Positions 1 to 8,467 of a stretch of DNA of 64,000 bases are shown here, piece after piece (the stretch's first letter is position 1; the number at the start of each line of letters is the position of its first letter). The position numbers were made by a program, and so were the translations under genes. The notes beneath the pieces were generated by a model. It did no database searches, was not told the DNA's origin, and saw only the letters and a list, made by a program, of their open reading frames with translations. This DNA is from Balneolaceae bacterium (GTDB taxonomy: Bacteria; Bacteroidota; Rhodothermia; Balneolales; Balneolaceae): the NCBI GenBank assembly GCA_017640665.1, contig JAEPQE010000003.1:372001-436000 (forward strand), in the 5' to 3' direction.

Positions 1-909
1 CTGAAATTGAGCAGGAGTCACATCATAATAAAAGCCGCTGGTTTTAAGCACATCGGGGTTCATCGCATCAAGCAAACCAAATAAATGACTTTGGTGATAA
101 ACGGTTTGCCCATCAAGCAATACTTGAAATCCATCTGAAGCACTTCCCCGGATATTGATTCCATCATTAACCGCAGAGCTTAATGAAACAGATGGAAGTA
201 TCTGGAGCGACCGAACGGCATTAGTTTCTCCAAGGGGACTAAAAGCTCCGACCTTAATCATACCCGAAAGTACCGTATCGGAAGCGTTATAGAAATTCAC
301 TCCTTTAATCAGGATTTCCTTGCCACTGAAAGGCTCAGGTTCAAGACGAATAGAGACATCCTTCCAAACCTGATCATTCTGGAAAGAAAGTGCAAAAATT
401 TGCGGCTTATACCCCACAAAAGAAACTAAAAAAGAAAGCTTTTTAGAATCCGTATTTGTAGTGATGGTAAATGTGCCGGATGGAGTACTTGAAATACCAA
501 AAAGCTCCCCTTGATCTCTCCAGGAAATTGTAGAATATGGGAGGCGTTCGCCGGTATTTGCATCAAGAACATACCCGGTAATCAAAATCCGTTGAGACTC
601 CTGTTGTTCAGAGGTGGCATAAACCAACGCCTGGAATCTCTCAGAATCTACTTTAAGCCCGATATTCTGCTCTCTGAGGCTCCCCATGAGCTTTTCCAGT
701 ACAGAGTTCTGATTTGCAGTTAAAGTGATTTTGATGTCCGATATTAATGCTTCACGGTAGAGAAAGCGGTAGGGAGTCTGTTTCTCAATATCAGAAATCA
801 CCGAAAGAAGAGGTTCATTGGAATAGGTGAAATTCTGAGCCTTGGTCTCAGACTGAAAAATGAACAGAATCGCGAACAAAACACAGAGTATGCGAATCGG
901 TATTCTCAT
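1..909 (-). CDS. TonB-dependent receptor with STN domain, N-terminal part (runs off window)
   Basis: Reading leftwards from an ATG at 909, the frame is open for 303 codons to the window edge, so only the N-terminal part is present. Residues 1-24 form a signal peptide. Residues about 25-85 resemble an STN (secretin/TonB N-terminal) domain, which in this class contacts the FecR anti-sigma factor. Residues about 108-190 are a carboxypeptidase-like beta-sandwich (motif TGYVLDANTGERLPYSTI). From about 195 the plug domain begins (INIRGSASDGFQVLLDGQTV). The barrel lies outside the window. It starts 6 bp after the FecR stop and belongs to the same sigma/FecR-controlled locus. The likely role is energised uptake of a ligand, or signalling its presence, across the outer membrane; the ligand cannot be told from this part. 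Confidence 0.9.
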   Translation of the reverse strand, partial: MRIPIRILCVLFAILFIFQSETKAQNFTYSNEPLLSVISDIEKQTPYRFLYREALISDIKITLTANQNSVLEKLMGSLREQNIGLKVDSERFQALVYATSEQQESQRILITGYVLDANTGERLPYSTISWRDQGELFGISSTPSGTFTITTNTDSKKLSFLVSFVGYKPQIFALSFQNDQVWKDVSIRLEPEPFSGKEILIKGVNFYNASDTVLSGMIKVGAFSPLGETNAVRSLQILPSVSLSSAVNDGINIRGSASDGFQVLLDGQTVYHQSHLFGLLDAMNPDVLKTSGFYYDVTPAQFQ

Positions 910-915
910 AGGCTG

Positions 916-1875
916 TTAATCCAAACTGATGAAGGTATATTCATTCGGTGAAAGCTCGCGGAAAGTGCCGCCCAATACAAGTCCGAGGTCTTCCAGTGTT
1001 TGGGAAGCTGAATCCAGCCGAAGAGTTCCGTCAAGGGTACTGGTATCATCAAGTTGGTTTATGTTGATAGTAATGTTAAAGTGCTGTCCGATTTCCGCAA
1101 CCACATCTTCGGGATTACTTGCGTTAAACACAATGGTATTAGAAAGCCAGTCGGTATATTCCTCTGCCGTTGCATTTACCGGGTCAGTGATGGTTCCTCC
1201 AAGAAGTTCAGAACGTTGTCCCGGTTGCAGTATCACTGAATTCTGAGAAGAAGATTCAAAGCGGACACTTCCTTCTTCAAGATAAACCTGTGTTAAACTT
1301 CCCCAACTGCTAACATTAAATCGGGTGCCCAGTACGGTTACTAATCCATCTCCGGCCTGAACGCTAAAGGGGCGGTTCACATCTGAGGTCACATCAAAAA
1401 AAGCTTCTCCATTAATGGAGTAACTACGTTCTGAATCGTTTGAAGAAAGTTCATAAAGTTCTGAGTAGGGGCGAAGGGTAACCTCAGTTCCATCTTCCAA
1501 AGTAACTGTTTGGATGATAGAATCACTTTGAGCTACCAATTCGGGAGTTGGACTAAGCGAAATCCAATAAAAACCAATAAAAGCAGCGATTAACAGCACA
1601 GCAGCAGCAGCCCAGGTATAGGCAATTGGGCGTTGATACATGGGGAGAACATTCGCTTTGTGCTTGGTTTGGAATTCGATTGCATTCCAAATTGATGCGG
1701 AATCAGGAGTGTTGGTTTCATAGCTAGTCAGTTCTCTGGTTTTAAAATCCACCAACTTGTCAATCAACTCATCCTTTAGTTCTGTTAAATCGTTCTTCGA
1801 AGCCAGAACTTTTCCAATGCTTTGAGCAAGCATGAGATCGCGGTCGTTATCAGGGAGGTTATGTTCGGTTGCCAT
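916..1875 (-). CDS. FecR-family anti-sigma factor
   Basis: 319 residues. The cytoplasmic N-terminal part (1-82) would bind the sigma factor. One membrane segment lies at about 86-108 (AYTWAAAAVLLIAAFIGFYW). A periplasmic FecR domain follows at about 117-212 (VTLEDGTEVTLRPYSELY, then GEAFFDVTSDVNRPFSV and VLGTRFNVSSW). A DUF4974-like C-terminal domain at about 245-317 resembles an STN fold. It lies 6 bp upstream of the STN receptor, which is the classic anti-sigma/receptor order. In the family this protein relays ligand binding at the receptor to the ECF sigma factor. Here the sigma gene (4465-5049) is two genes upstream rather than adjacent. Domain assignment is firm; pairing with that sigma is inferred from strand and order. 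Confidence 0.93.
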   Translation of the reverse strand: MATEHNLPDNDRDLMLAQSIGKVLASKNDLTELKDELIDKLVDFKTRELTSYETNTPDSASIWNAIEFQTKHKANVLPMYQRPIAYTWAAAAVLLIAAFIGFYWISLSPTPELVAQSDSIIQTVTLEDGTEVTLRPYSELYELSSNDSERSYSINGEAFFDVTSDVNRPFSVQAGDGLVTVLGTRFNVSSWGSLTQVYLEEGSVRFESSSQNSVILQPGQRSELLGGTITDPVNATAEEYTDWLSNTIVFNASNPEDVVAEIGQHFNITININQLDDTSTLDGTLRLDSASQTLEDLGLVLGGTFRELSPNEYTFISLD

Positions 1876-1935
1876 GATGGTGGATAATAGGAAAAGCAGG
1901 TTACTGGGCGCAACCTGCTTTTCGGTGGGTTTTGA

Positions 1936-2853
1936 TCATCTGTCAGGTCGTTCCCGCTTGTCACCATCAACTAATGAGAAGCGAATTACTCGTGGGAGTT
2001 TGTTAAAGCGCATTAGTGCGGTTCCATCTTCCTGAAGATCGATGGTTCCTTCAACTAAGGTTTCTTCCGGTACGCCGTTTGTTGTTTCCGTCATAAGAAT
2101 GCTATAGGTAAGTGTACCGCTAACTGCATTCTCAATACTTCCGTATGCTTCAACGGTGTCTTTATTTACTTCTACGTTCTCAAAGGTGATGTCGATTTCA
2201 TAGTTTTTTGATTTGGTTGTACTGTCCGGTAAAGTACCTTCAGCCTGACCAGATCCCGTATGTGTACCGTCTAAACTCAGGATTGGACTAGTCGCGTGTA
2301 CACCTGAAATCTCAAATACATCGTTTTTAGTGAAACTTGAGCTCCTGTTAGGTCCTTCTGAAGAACCAGACTTCGTTCCCTGGAAAGAAATAGCCTCGAT
2401 ATCATTCTTATTAGCCTTAGGACGTGCAATAAAGGCGTCATCCAGATCGGTAAAGATGATTTCCTGATACAGGCTCACTGATTTATTATAACGATCGTTT
2501 TCTACCGTCCGATCATAAGAAATAGTGTGGATACCGGTAGTGGAGTCATAAGTATGGGTGTAATTACGCTCTACTCCGCGACCACTGTTATGATTTCTTC
2601 GAGGGGCTTTTGATCGTTGGTCTTCTCCATAACTAATACCGGATTCATCGATGCCTGAGAACGCATCATACATGCTGCTCATAGTACCGGATTCATTATC
2701 AGCGAGAGAAACAGCCACGATTTCGGCGGCCAGTGCGATATCTTCTTCAGAAAGAGATTCTACATCGTTATTAACAGAAGAACAGGCCGAGAATAAAACA
2801 GCCAGTGCTACTGCAAAAAGAGGTAGTTGTTTGATTGGGTTAAGGGTTTTCAT
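1936..2853 (-). CDS. Hypothetical lipoprotein in sigma/FecR locus
   Basis: 305 residues from the ATG at 2853, which has AGGTG six bases upstream. A GTG nine bases earlier is an alternative start, but that AGGTG runs into it. Residues 1-24 are a lipoprotein signal ending in the lipobox FSAC, so Cys24 would be lipidated. The mature part is polar, with a basic stretch around GRGVERNYTHTYDSTTG and a predicted beta-rich C-terminal half (repeated strand-like segments such as TYSILMTETTNG and EETLVEGTIDLQEDGTA). No known domain is recognised. It lies 60 bp upstream of fecR on the same strand, so it may be cotranscribed with the receptor locus and act at the cell envelope. Confidence 0.75.
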   Translation of the reverse strand: MKTLNPIKQLPLFAVALAVLFSACSSVNNDVESLSEEDIALAAEIVAVSLADNESGTMSSMYDAFSGIDESGISYGEDQRSKAPRRNHNSGRGVERNYTHTYDSTTGIHTISYDRTVENDRYNKSVSLYQEIIFTDLDDAFIARPKANKNDIEAISFQGTKSGSSEGPNRSSSFTKNDVFEISGVHATSPILSLDGTHTGSGQAEGTLPDSTTKSKNYEIDITFENVEVNKDTVEAYGSIENAVSGTLTYSILMTETTNGVPEETLVEGTIDLQEDGTALMRFNKLPRVIRFSLVDGDKRERPDR

Positions 2854-2988
2854 GTGAGTCACCTGTTGTTGTTTTGTTAAGGATTATTTTTGTGATTCAT
2901 CCTTAATACACATGAGTAGGGAAGTACCCCTAAAAGAAATTTTAAATAAATTTCGAATCCTTAATCCTGCAGTTAATTAGATTAAAGT

Positions 2989-3096
2989 TGTCATGCTGAA
3001 CTTGATTCAACATCTGTAGGAAGTGATGCTTTGATCTGGTGCAAAATGGAATAAACGTTTGTTCTTTACAGATCCCGAAACGAGTTCAGGATGACT
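2989..3096. repeat. Dispersed palindromic repeat, family 1, copy 1
   Basis: About 108 bp with imperfect terminal inverted repeats: the left end TGTCATGCTGAACTTG pairs with the right end GAGTTCAGGATGAC, and inner arms CATCTGT and ACAGAT extend the stem. It lies in the gap between the VCBS lipoprotein and the 305-residue lipoprotein. Three more copies are in the window (4335, 10277, 46807). No coding potential is seen. Confidence 0.7.
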
Positions 3097-3120
3097 CAGA
3101 ATGCTGAGGGAGTCTTGTAA

Positions 3121-4257
3121 TCAATTATAAGATGTCTTACCTAGGAACAACAAATCTGAAGCTCCGGAGCGGGCTGAGACTATATCCATTATTCCGTCGT
3201 GATTAAAATCACCAACCCCGAATCCATACGCTGCCCCCAAACTATCTCCAATCGCTATTTCAACAAGACTGTCAGCTCGGTTAAAGAAAATTCGTGTGGG
3301 GGCTTCTCTGTAACCAATGATGACATCATCTTTGCCATTAGCATCTAAATCAGCAACTTCGAGGGCATAGGGTATCATTTCTCCATCATCAATTCGAATT
3401 CCTTCCTCAAAAAGATGATTCTCGGTTTGATAAAAGAGAGTAGCAGTTCTCTTTCGGTCGTTGATTGCTACAATATCCAACAAATTATCGCTATTCATAT
3501 CTACGGCAATTGCAGCACGATACGACGCATCATTAGGTCCGAATGAAACTCCCCGGACAAAGTTGCCAGTTCCGTCTCCAACATAAACATGACTTTGACC
3601 ACCATCACGATAAGGTATAAGCAAATCCTGAAAACCATCGGCGTTCATATCCGCTACAGAAATAGTAGTCGCTGATCCTGATACGATGGATTTACAATTC
3701 AATGAGAATTCTTCTGTTGTCTCATTTAAACAAACCCAGTTGTTTCCTTCCGGTGAATTGTCGCGGTTAGCAACAACGATATCCGGTAGTCCATCCTGAT
3801 TCAAATCCGCCACCGTACTATTACGAGTCGGCCAGTTTGGATCTCCAAATTCTATGCGTTCAGTAAAATTGCCATTGCCATCATTTAGTAGCACATATTT
3901 GGGATCAGGGCGGTCGTTGGATACGACAAAGTCAGCATCACCATCCATATCCATATCGGCAACAGAAACGGAATAAGTACGATCCCAGGGATTTGATAAG
4001 CTGTCAACCCTTGAAAAACCGCCTGCACCATCTCCCACAAACAAAAGGTTAGGACCGGGCCAATGACGTCCAATCGCCAGAACGACATCATTAAATCCAT
4101 CTCCATTAATATCCACAATTTCACCATTCGCTGATAATCTCGGCTCTTCTTCAACAACGATTACCCTGTCATAGGAGGGGATAGGTGGTTCGGTATCTAT
4201 ATTGCAGGAAGCGGATAGTAGAATCGAAATGCAGAACAAGAGGTGGTGTTTGGGCAT
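3121..4257 (-). CDS. VCBS/FG-GAP repeat lipoprotein
   Basis: 378 residues. The lipoprotein signal ends in LSASC (Cys18). The rest is a series of seven calcium-loop motifs of the VCBS/FG-GAP type: DINGDGFND, DMDMDGDAD, DLNQDGLPD, DMNADGFQD, DMNSDNLLD, DLDANGKDD and DFNHDGIMD. The spacing of roughly 50 residues matches an integrin-alpha-like seven-bladed beta-propeller. The protein should sit on the outer membrane facing outwards or into the periplasm and bind Ca2+, with an adhesion or ligand-binding role. The gene lies inside the sigma/FecR locus, with a family 1 palindromic repeat on each side. The fifth motif lacks the usual DG pair, so its calcium site is probably weaker. Confidence 0.88.
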   Translation of the reverse strand: MPKHHLLFCISILLSASCNIDTEPPIPSYDRVIVVEEEPRLSANGEIVDINGDGFNDVVLAIGRHWPGPNLLFVGDGAGGFSRVDSLSNPWDRTYSVSVADMDMDGDADFVVSNDRPDPKYVLLNDGNGNFTERIEFGDPNWPTRNSTVADLNQDGLPDIVVANRDNSPEGNNWVCLNETTEEFSLNCKSIVSGSATTISVADMNADGFQDLLIPYRDGGQSHVYVGDGTGNFVRGVSFGPNDASYRAAIAVDMNSDNLLDIVAINDRKRTATLFYQTENHLFEEGIRIDDGEMIPYALEVADLDANGKDDVIIGYREAPTRIFFNRADSLVEIAIGDSLGAAYGFGVGDFNHDGIMDIVSARSGASDLLFLGKTSYN

Positions 4258-4334
4258 AATTTATTTAATGCTAGCTTGAGTTTAAATTTGAAGTAACTGA
4301 ATTAATCAGTTAGCGACAAATAGTAAAAAGAGGT

Positions 4335-4443
4335 TGTCATGCTGAATTTGGTTTAGCATCTGTAGGGAGTGGCTCGTTGATTTAAGTATAGGTCAGATCA
4401 ATGTTGCGTACTTCACAGATCCTGAAACGAGTTCAGGATGACA
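4335..4443. repeat. Dispersed palindromic repeat, family 1, copy 2
   Basis: About 109 bp with ends TGTCATGCTGAATTTGG and GAGTTCAGGATGACA. The inner arms GCATCTGT and ACAGAT are also present. It sits just downstream of the sigma factor stop (4465, read leftwards) and upstream of the VCBS lipoprotein, in the same orientation as the copy at 2989. Confidence 0.7.
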
Positions 4444-4464
4444 GCGGAGACTGTATACAGGTAA

Positions 4465-5049
4465 TTACCTAAACCTCTCCAATTTCCCTCTCAATTCCTT
4501 CAAAGCCAATCCCATATGATTTTCAATAGTTTTTACAGAAACGTCCAGAGTTTCAGCGGCTTCTTTATAGGTGAACTCCTGAATAAAGCATAAGCGAAAA
4601 ACTGCCTGACGTTTTTCAGGCATGGAGGAGATAGAGGCTTCAATCGCTTCACCTAATTCCTGGGTTTCTACCTGCTGGTCTGTTTCATGTCCTGATTCTT
4701 CAGTGGTGAAATCCGCGTTTTCATCAAACTTTTTGGTGTCCCGGAATACGTTTAGCATACGGGTGTAGGCAATTCGAAAAAGGTAGGAGCGTAGGGATTT
4801 AGTTTCATCAATGGTATCTCTCTTATCCCAGATCATTACAAAAGCCTGCTGAACCAGATCCTCAGCCTGCTGTTCAGAGACTCCTTTTTTCAACAAAAAA
4901 TGATAGAGAAAGGAGTGATGCTTTTCGAAAAAGGTCTTGAAAGCTGAATGATCTCCGTTTTTGATAGCTATAAGCAGTTCAGGATCATCCTGCTCTGACG
5001 TTCCCCGAACCGCCAGAAGAAACAATAGATAGAGTACATACATGTTCAT
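4465..5049 (-). CDS. ECF RNA polymerase sigma factor
   Basis: About 194 residues. Sigma region 2 is at roughly 30-95 (AEDLVQQAFVMIWDKRD) and region 4 near the C-terminus (MPEKRQAVFRLCFIQEFTYK, then AAETLDVSVKTIENH as the helix-turn-helix). The start is uncertain: ATGs at 5049 and 5043, with AAGG upstream of the second; a GTG at 5082 is also in frame. Any of these gives an odd hydrophobic N-terminus (YVLYLLFLLAV) ahead of the normal opening EQDDPELLIAIKNGDHSAF. It would direct polymerase to the receptor locus and be held by the FecR protein at 916-1875. It is divergent from the M23 gene, with only about 65 bp between them. Confidence 0.9.
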   Translation of the reverse strand: MNMYVLYLLFLLAVRGTSEQDDPELLIAIKNGDHSAFKTFFEKHHSFLYHFLLKKGVSEQQAEDLVQQAFVMIWDKRDTIDETKSLRSYLFRIAYTRMLNVFRDTKKFDENADFTTEESGHETDQQVETQELGEAIEASISSMPEKRQAVFRLCFIQEFTYKEAAETLDVSVKTIENHMGLALKELRGKLERFR

Positions 5050-5114
5050 CCTTAAATATACACGCTCCCTTTCGTATTGCACAAAATTAAAAGAGAATCC
5101 CTACATTTTTATCT

Positions 5115-5924
5115 ATGAAATTGATATCGATCATAACCGCCTTACTATTTGTATTTACCTCATTCCAAGAAAAGCATACGGTAGAAGTATTTAATTTAGA
5201 AAAGGAAAGCAGTATTGAGGTACATGCACGAAATAATAATCCCTTTCCGGTCACCATTGAGCTGGAAATCGACCTCACTAACTTAAATTCCTCAAAAAGG
5301 CTACCTCTGATTCAGGCGATACCACCAGAATCGGAAGTCAAACTGACGGAACTTAGTGTGCAGAAAAGAGCAGAACGGTGGGGATTCAACACCAGCTATC
5401 GATATTATATGGGGAGTATTTTTGCAGATCATAATGATAATTTTGTATACCGACTTCCATACAGACTTGGGACCGATTACAAGATTGCTCAAGGCTATAA
5501 CGGTGATTTCTCTCATTCAGGTCAGCTTGCTTATTCAATCGATTTCGATTTACCGGAAGGAACACCCATTTATTCGGCGAGATCTGGTGTGGTAGTTGAG
5601 CTTCAGGAAGATTATACCGAAGGAGGTTCAGACAAGTTCTACGAGGACAAAGCTAACTACATCACCATAGTTCATAACGATGGTACGTTCGCTGAGTATT
5701 CTCATCTAAGGCATAACGGAGTGAGTGTAAATGTAGGACAAAGAGTGCGAACTGGTCAGTTGATAGGTTATTCTGGTGCAACGGGTTATGCAACGGGACC
5801 TCATTTACATTTTCATGTAAAAAAAGCGGTGAAAGGCGGGGATTTTATCACTATTCCTACCAAATTTTCTACCCAAAATGGAACTATTCAACTCAGAGAA
5901 GGCGAGAGTTATAAGGCACTTTGA
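5115..5924 (+). CDS. M23-family metallopeptidase (LytM-like), secreted
   Basis: 269 residues with an N-terminal signal (MKLISIITALLFVFTSF). The catalytic M23 domain spans about 125-240. The first zinc site is His134...Asp143 (HSGQLAYSIDFD), His197 lies in EYSHLRHNGV, and the HLHFHV motif supplies His230 and His232. The core GQRVRTGQLIGYSGATG is typical. A beta-rich segment at about 20-120 has no recognised domain. Known members cut peptidoglycan cross-links or act as activators of amidases; all key zinc ligands are present, so it is probably active. It stands alone, divergent from the sigma gene and convergent with the SPFH operon. Confidence 0.9.
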   Translation: MKLISIITALLFVFTSFQEKHTVEVFNLEKESSIEVHARNNNPFPVTIELEIDLTNLNSSKRLPLIQAIPPESEVKLTELSVQKRAERWGFNTSYRYYMGSIFADHNDNFVYRLPYRLGTDYKIAQGYNGDFSHSGQLAYSIDFDLPEGTPIYSARSGVVVELQEDYTEGGSDKFYEDKANYITIVHNDGTFAEYSHLRHNGVSVNVGQRVRTGQLIGYSGATGYATGPHLHFHVKKAVKGGDFITIPTKFSTQNGTIQLREGESYKAL

Positions 5925-6005
5925 GAATCAGGAATATTTGAATTAACAAAAAAGAAGTATTTTATAAACATTCTTTATTCGTAATTCCTGATTCTTCTAT
6001 TTTTT
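5924..6005. terminator. Large inverted repeat, possible bidirectional terminator
   Basis: A perfect 12-base inverted repeat (AGAATCAGGAAT at 5924-5935, ATTCCTGATTCT at 5984-5995) separated by a 48-base AT-rich loop. It is followed on the plus strand by TCTATTTTTTATT. It lies between the convergent M23 gene and the SPFH operon. The loop is long for a classic terminator. Confidence 0.4.
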
Positions 6006-6944
6006 ATTGATTTTATTTAACTCATTCAACGACAGTCCTTTCATCACTTCTTCGTAATTCGAGATATCCTGAGGGATAATGATTTGGTTTTCATCACGCC
6101 CCAATCCTTTGAGCTTTCCAAGGTATTTTTCGGCAAGCCGTAATTGCATTGCTTCGGCACCTTTTGGCTGGGAGAGAGCTTCTGCAATCTTCTCAATAGA
6201 AACAGCAGTTGCTTCAGCAAGGGCTTCAATTTCCTGGGCAAGTCCTTCTGCTTCATTGATTCTTCGCTGCATTTCTGCTTCAGAGATATTGATGATTTCA
6301 GCTTTTACTCCCTCTGCATCATTTACTTTAGAGCCTTTTACCCCTTCAGATTTTGCAATAACCGCGCGGCGGTCACGCTCGGCTGTCATCTGACGTTCCA
6401 TAGCTTTCTGAACCGTTCGGGGAGTCATGATATTTTTGATTTCATATCGGTGAACTTTAATTCCCCAAGGCATTTCCATTTCGCTGAGAACAGAAACCAC
6501 TTCCCGGCTCATTTTAGCACGCTCTTCAAAGGTTTCGTCCAAATCCATCAAACCAATAACGGAACGAGTTGTAGTCTGTGCGAGCTGGATAGCTGCATAA
6601 CGGTAATCTGTAACTCCGTAGCTGGCATTTACAGGATCCATCACGCTTAGATAAATCACTCCGTCCACTTCTACTTTTACATTGTCTTTGGTGAAACATT
6701 CCTGAGGTTCTACTTCAATGGTTTCTTCACGTAAATCTTGTTTATAAACTACTTTATCAAGGAAGGGGATGAGTGCATGAAATCCCGGACCAAGAGTTCG
6801 TTGGTAATTTCCGAGCCGCTCTACAATGTAGGCATACTGGTTAGGAACCAACCGAAATGATTGTACTACTCTGAATAGAATAAATACTGAAAAGGCCATG
6901 ACAAGACCAAAACTGACGGTATCTAAAATCTCGAAAAAATCCAT
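5997..6944 (-). CDS. SPFH/stomatin-like membrane protein (paraslipin type)
   Basis: 315 residues. One N-terminal membrane segment (about 10-28) is followed by an SPFH/band-7 domain (about 30-190; VPNQYAYIVERLGNYQRTLG and PGFHALIPF are signature stretches). A long charged coiled coil comes next (about 190-270, many Ala-Glu repeats such as AEMQRRINEAEGLAQEIEAL), with a short C-terminal tail. Members oligomerise into membrane scaffolds or microdomains and regulate proteases. The start overlaps the stop of the upstream SPFH gene by one base (TAATG) and has a strong GGAGGAG ribosome site, so translation is probably coupled. It is the last gene of the nfeD-SPFH-SPFH operon. Confidence 0.93.
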   Translation of the reverse strand: MDFFEILDTVSFGLVMAFSVFILFRVVQSFRLVPNQYAYIVERLGNYQRTLGPGFHALIPFLDKVVYKQDLREETIEVEPQECFTKDNVKVEVDGVIYLSVMDPVNASYGVTDYRYAAIQLAQTTTRSVIGLMDLDETFEERAKMSREVVSVLSEMEMPWGIKVHRYEIKNIMTPRTVQKAMERQMTAERDRRAVIAKSEGVKGSKVNDAEGVKAEIINISEAEMQRRINEAEGLAQEIEALAEATAVSIEKIAEALSQPKGAEAMQLRLAEKYLGKLKGLGRDENQIIIPQDISNYEEVMKGLSLNELNKINKK

Positions 6945-7873
6945 TATTGCTCTCCTCCTGATTCTTTAGTGTGGCCGCTAATGGTGCTCACACCTTCAAA
7001 AAACGTTTTAAGATTGGCTGTTTCTGTAGGTAAAACGGATATTTTCGATGAGGCAATGATTTTTCCAAATTCATCAATGTATTGCTCAACCAATTTGGTT
7101 TTCACAGCCAGATCGCCACCGGGTTTTTGCATTGCTTCTGCGATACGTTGAATACCCTGGGCGGTAGCAGTAGCCACCATTTCAATTTCTTTAGCTTTAC
7201 CCAGTGCTTCGTTAATTCGTTTTTGTCGGTTTGCTTCAGATACCAATACCTGGCTTTGCTGCTCACCTTCCGATTCATTAATTCGAGCCTGCCGGAATCC
7301 TTCGGAGTGAACTATTTCCGCTCTTTTCTCTCTCTCTGCTTCCATTTGCTTTTCCATGGTATCTACAATCTCATTGGAAGGGCGGATATTTTTGATTTCA
7401 TACCTCAAAACCTTGATTCCCCAAGGGTCTGCAGCTTTATCGATTTCCCGGACAATGTTTTCATTCATCATTTCACGTTCAGAAAAAGTGTCGTCTAAAG
7501 TAATTTTACCAACTTCACTTCTCATTGTAGTTTGGGCAAGATTTACAGCCGCCGCCTGATAGTTTGAAATCCCATAACTGGCTTTATAGGCATCCATCAC
7601 CTTGATGTAAACCAATCCATCCACATTCACTTCAATATTATCTTTGGTGATACATGTTTGGCTGGGAACATCCAATACCTGCTCACGCATCTCCCGACTA
7701 TAAGCCGGGCGATCAACAAACGGAACCAGAAAATGAAAGCCTGGCTTCAGGTTTTTCTTGAATTTACCCAATCGTTCCTGTATCACTTCTTCGCGGAACT
7801 CCACGATGATGAAAAGCCGGGTTACTATAAAATAAGTGACCACCAAGGTGATCAGAGTTGCTGTCCAAAACAT
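6944..7873 (-). CDS. SPFH/stomatin-like membrane protein
   Basis: 309 residues with the same layout as the gene that follows it: membrane anchor at about 3-24, SPFH domain at about 25-180 (EFREEVIQERLGKFKKNLK, PGFHFLVPFVDRPAYS), coiled coil at about 180-260, then a tail. The two proteins are clear paralogues and probably form a hetero-oligomer, as HflK/HflC do, although sequence and NfeD neighbourhood place them in the stomatin/paraslipin branch. It follows the NfeD gene after 6 bp. The pairing with NfeD is known to be conserved in bacteria and archaea. Confidence 0.93.
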   Translation of the reverse strand: MFWTATLITLVVTYFIVTRLFIIVEFREEVIQERLGKFKKNLKPGFHFLVPFVDRPAYSREMREQVLDVPSQTCITKDNIEVNVDGLVYIKVMDAYKASYGISNYQAAAVNLAQTTMRSEVGKITLDDTFSEREMMNENIVREIDKAADPWGIKVLRYEIKNIRPSNEIVDTMEKQMEAEREKRAEIVHSEGFRQARINESEGEQQSQVLVSEANRQKRINEALGKAKEIEMVATATAQGIQRIAEAMQKPGGDLAVKTKLVEQYIDEFGKIIASSKISVLPTETANLKTFFEGVSTISGHTKESGGEQ

Positions 7874-7879
7874 AATACT

Positions 7880-8374
7880 CTAGTTTTTTTGTTTAAGTCT
7901 TTGTGTATCCGGCTCATCCAGTTTTCCAACCGGTTCAACAATCCAGGTTGTGTTATCCCGATATACAATACGCACCTGTGTTCCAGCAGGGATTTCACCT
8001 TCCATTGAACGTGCCTGCCATGATATTCCCTGAAAACGGATTCGGCCTTCACTCGTTAAATCATCGATGGGTTCAACTACATCCACAATTTGATCCATAG
8101 CTTCAAAATCTTCATCAGCTACTTTGAAACTGCTTTCTCCACCAAAATACTTTTTTAAAAATGGAAGGGTGGCGATGGTGAGTACCGAAGAGATAATGAA
8201 CCATGCCAAAGTTGCAGTGATAGGATCATCCAAAAATCCAAGAAACCGGATGAGACCAACAAGTAATCCACTGAATCCTAAAATCACAGACATACCGCTA
8301 GGAATCACCCATTCGAGTGCCATTAATACGATTCCACCAATCAAAAAAATCCAGGTAAGCGTTTCTCCATCCAT
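7880..8374 (-). CDS. NfeD-family membrane protein
   Basis: 164 residues. Three hydrophobic segments (about 8-24, 28-45 and 53-75) are followed by a C-terminal OB-fold domain at about 95-155 (GRIRFQGISWQARSMEGEIP, then GTQVRIVYRDNTTWIVEPV). This is the short NfeD1b type, lacking the N-terminal ClpP-like protease. It opens the operon with the two SPFH genes. The OB domain is known to interact with the stomatin partner, so the three proteins probably build one membrane-domain complex. Confidence 0.9.
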   Translation of the reverse strand: MDGETLTWIFLIGGIVLMALEWVIPSGMSVILGFSGLLVGLIRFLGFLDDPITATLAWFIISSVLTIATLPFLKKYFGGESSFKVADEDFEAMDQIVDVVEPIDDLTSEGRIRFQGISWQARSMEGEIPAGTQVRIVYRDNTTWIVEPVGKLDEPDTQRLKQKN

Positions 8375-8446
8375 GATTCTTTAACTCTTGTTCTATTGAA
8401 TAGGTAGATACCAAATTGAGAGCAAAAAATCTCAACTTCTTGGCAT

Positions 8447-8454
8447 TATATTTG
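8447..8454 (+). promoter_or_regulatory. Possible -7 promoter element upstream of ABC exporter
   Basis: TATATTTG matches the Bacteroidota -7 consensus TAnnTTTG exactly and lies 13 bases before the ATG at 8468. No convincing -33 TTG box sits at the usual 19-base distance, and the leader would be very short. Confidence 0.25.
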
Positions 8455-8467
8455 CCAAATTATCGCC

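Noticed and set aside
511-723. Open plus-strand frame opposite the TonB receptor
   Set aside because: It has no signal, domain or ribosome site and is fully antisense to a strong coding match; many similar antisense frames in the window were dismissed for the same reason.
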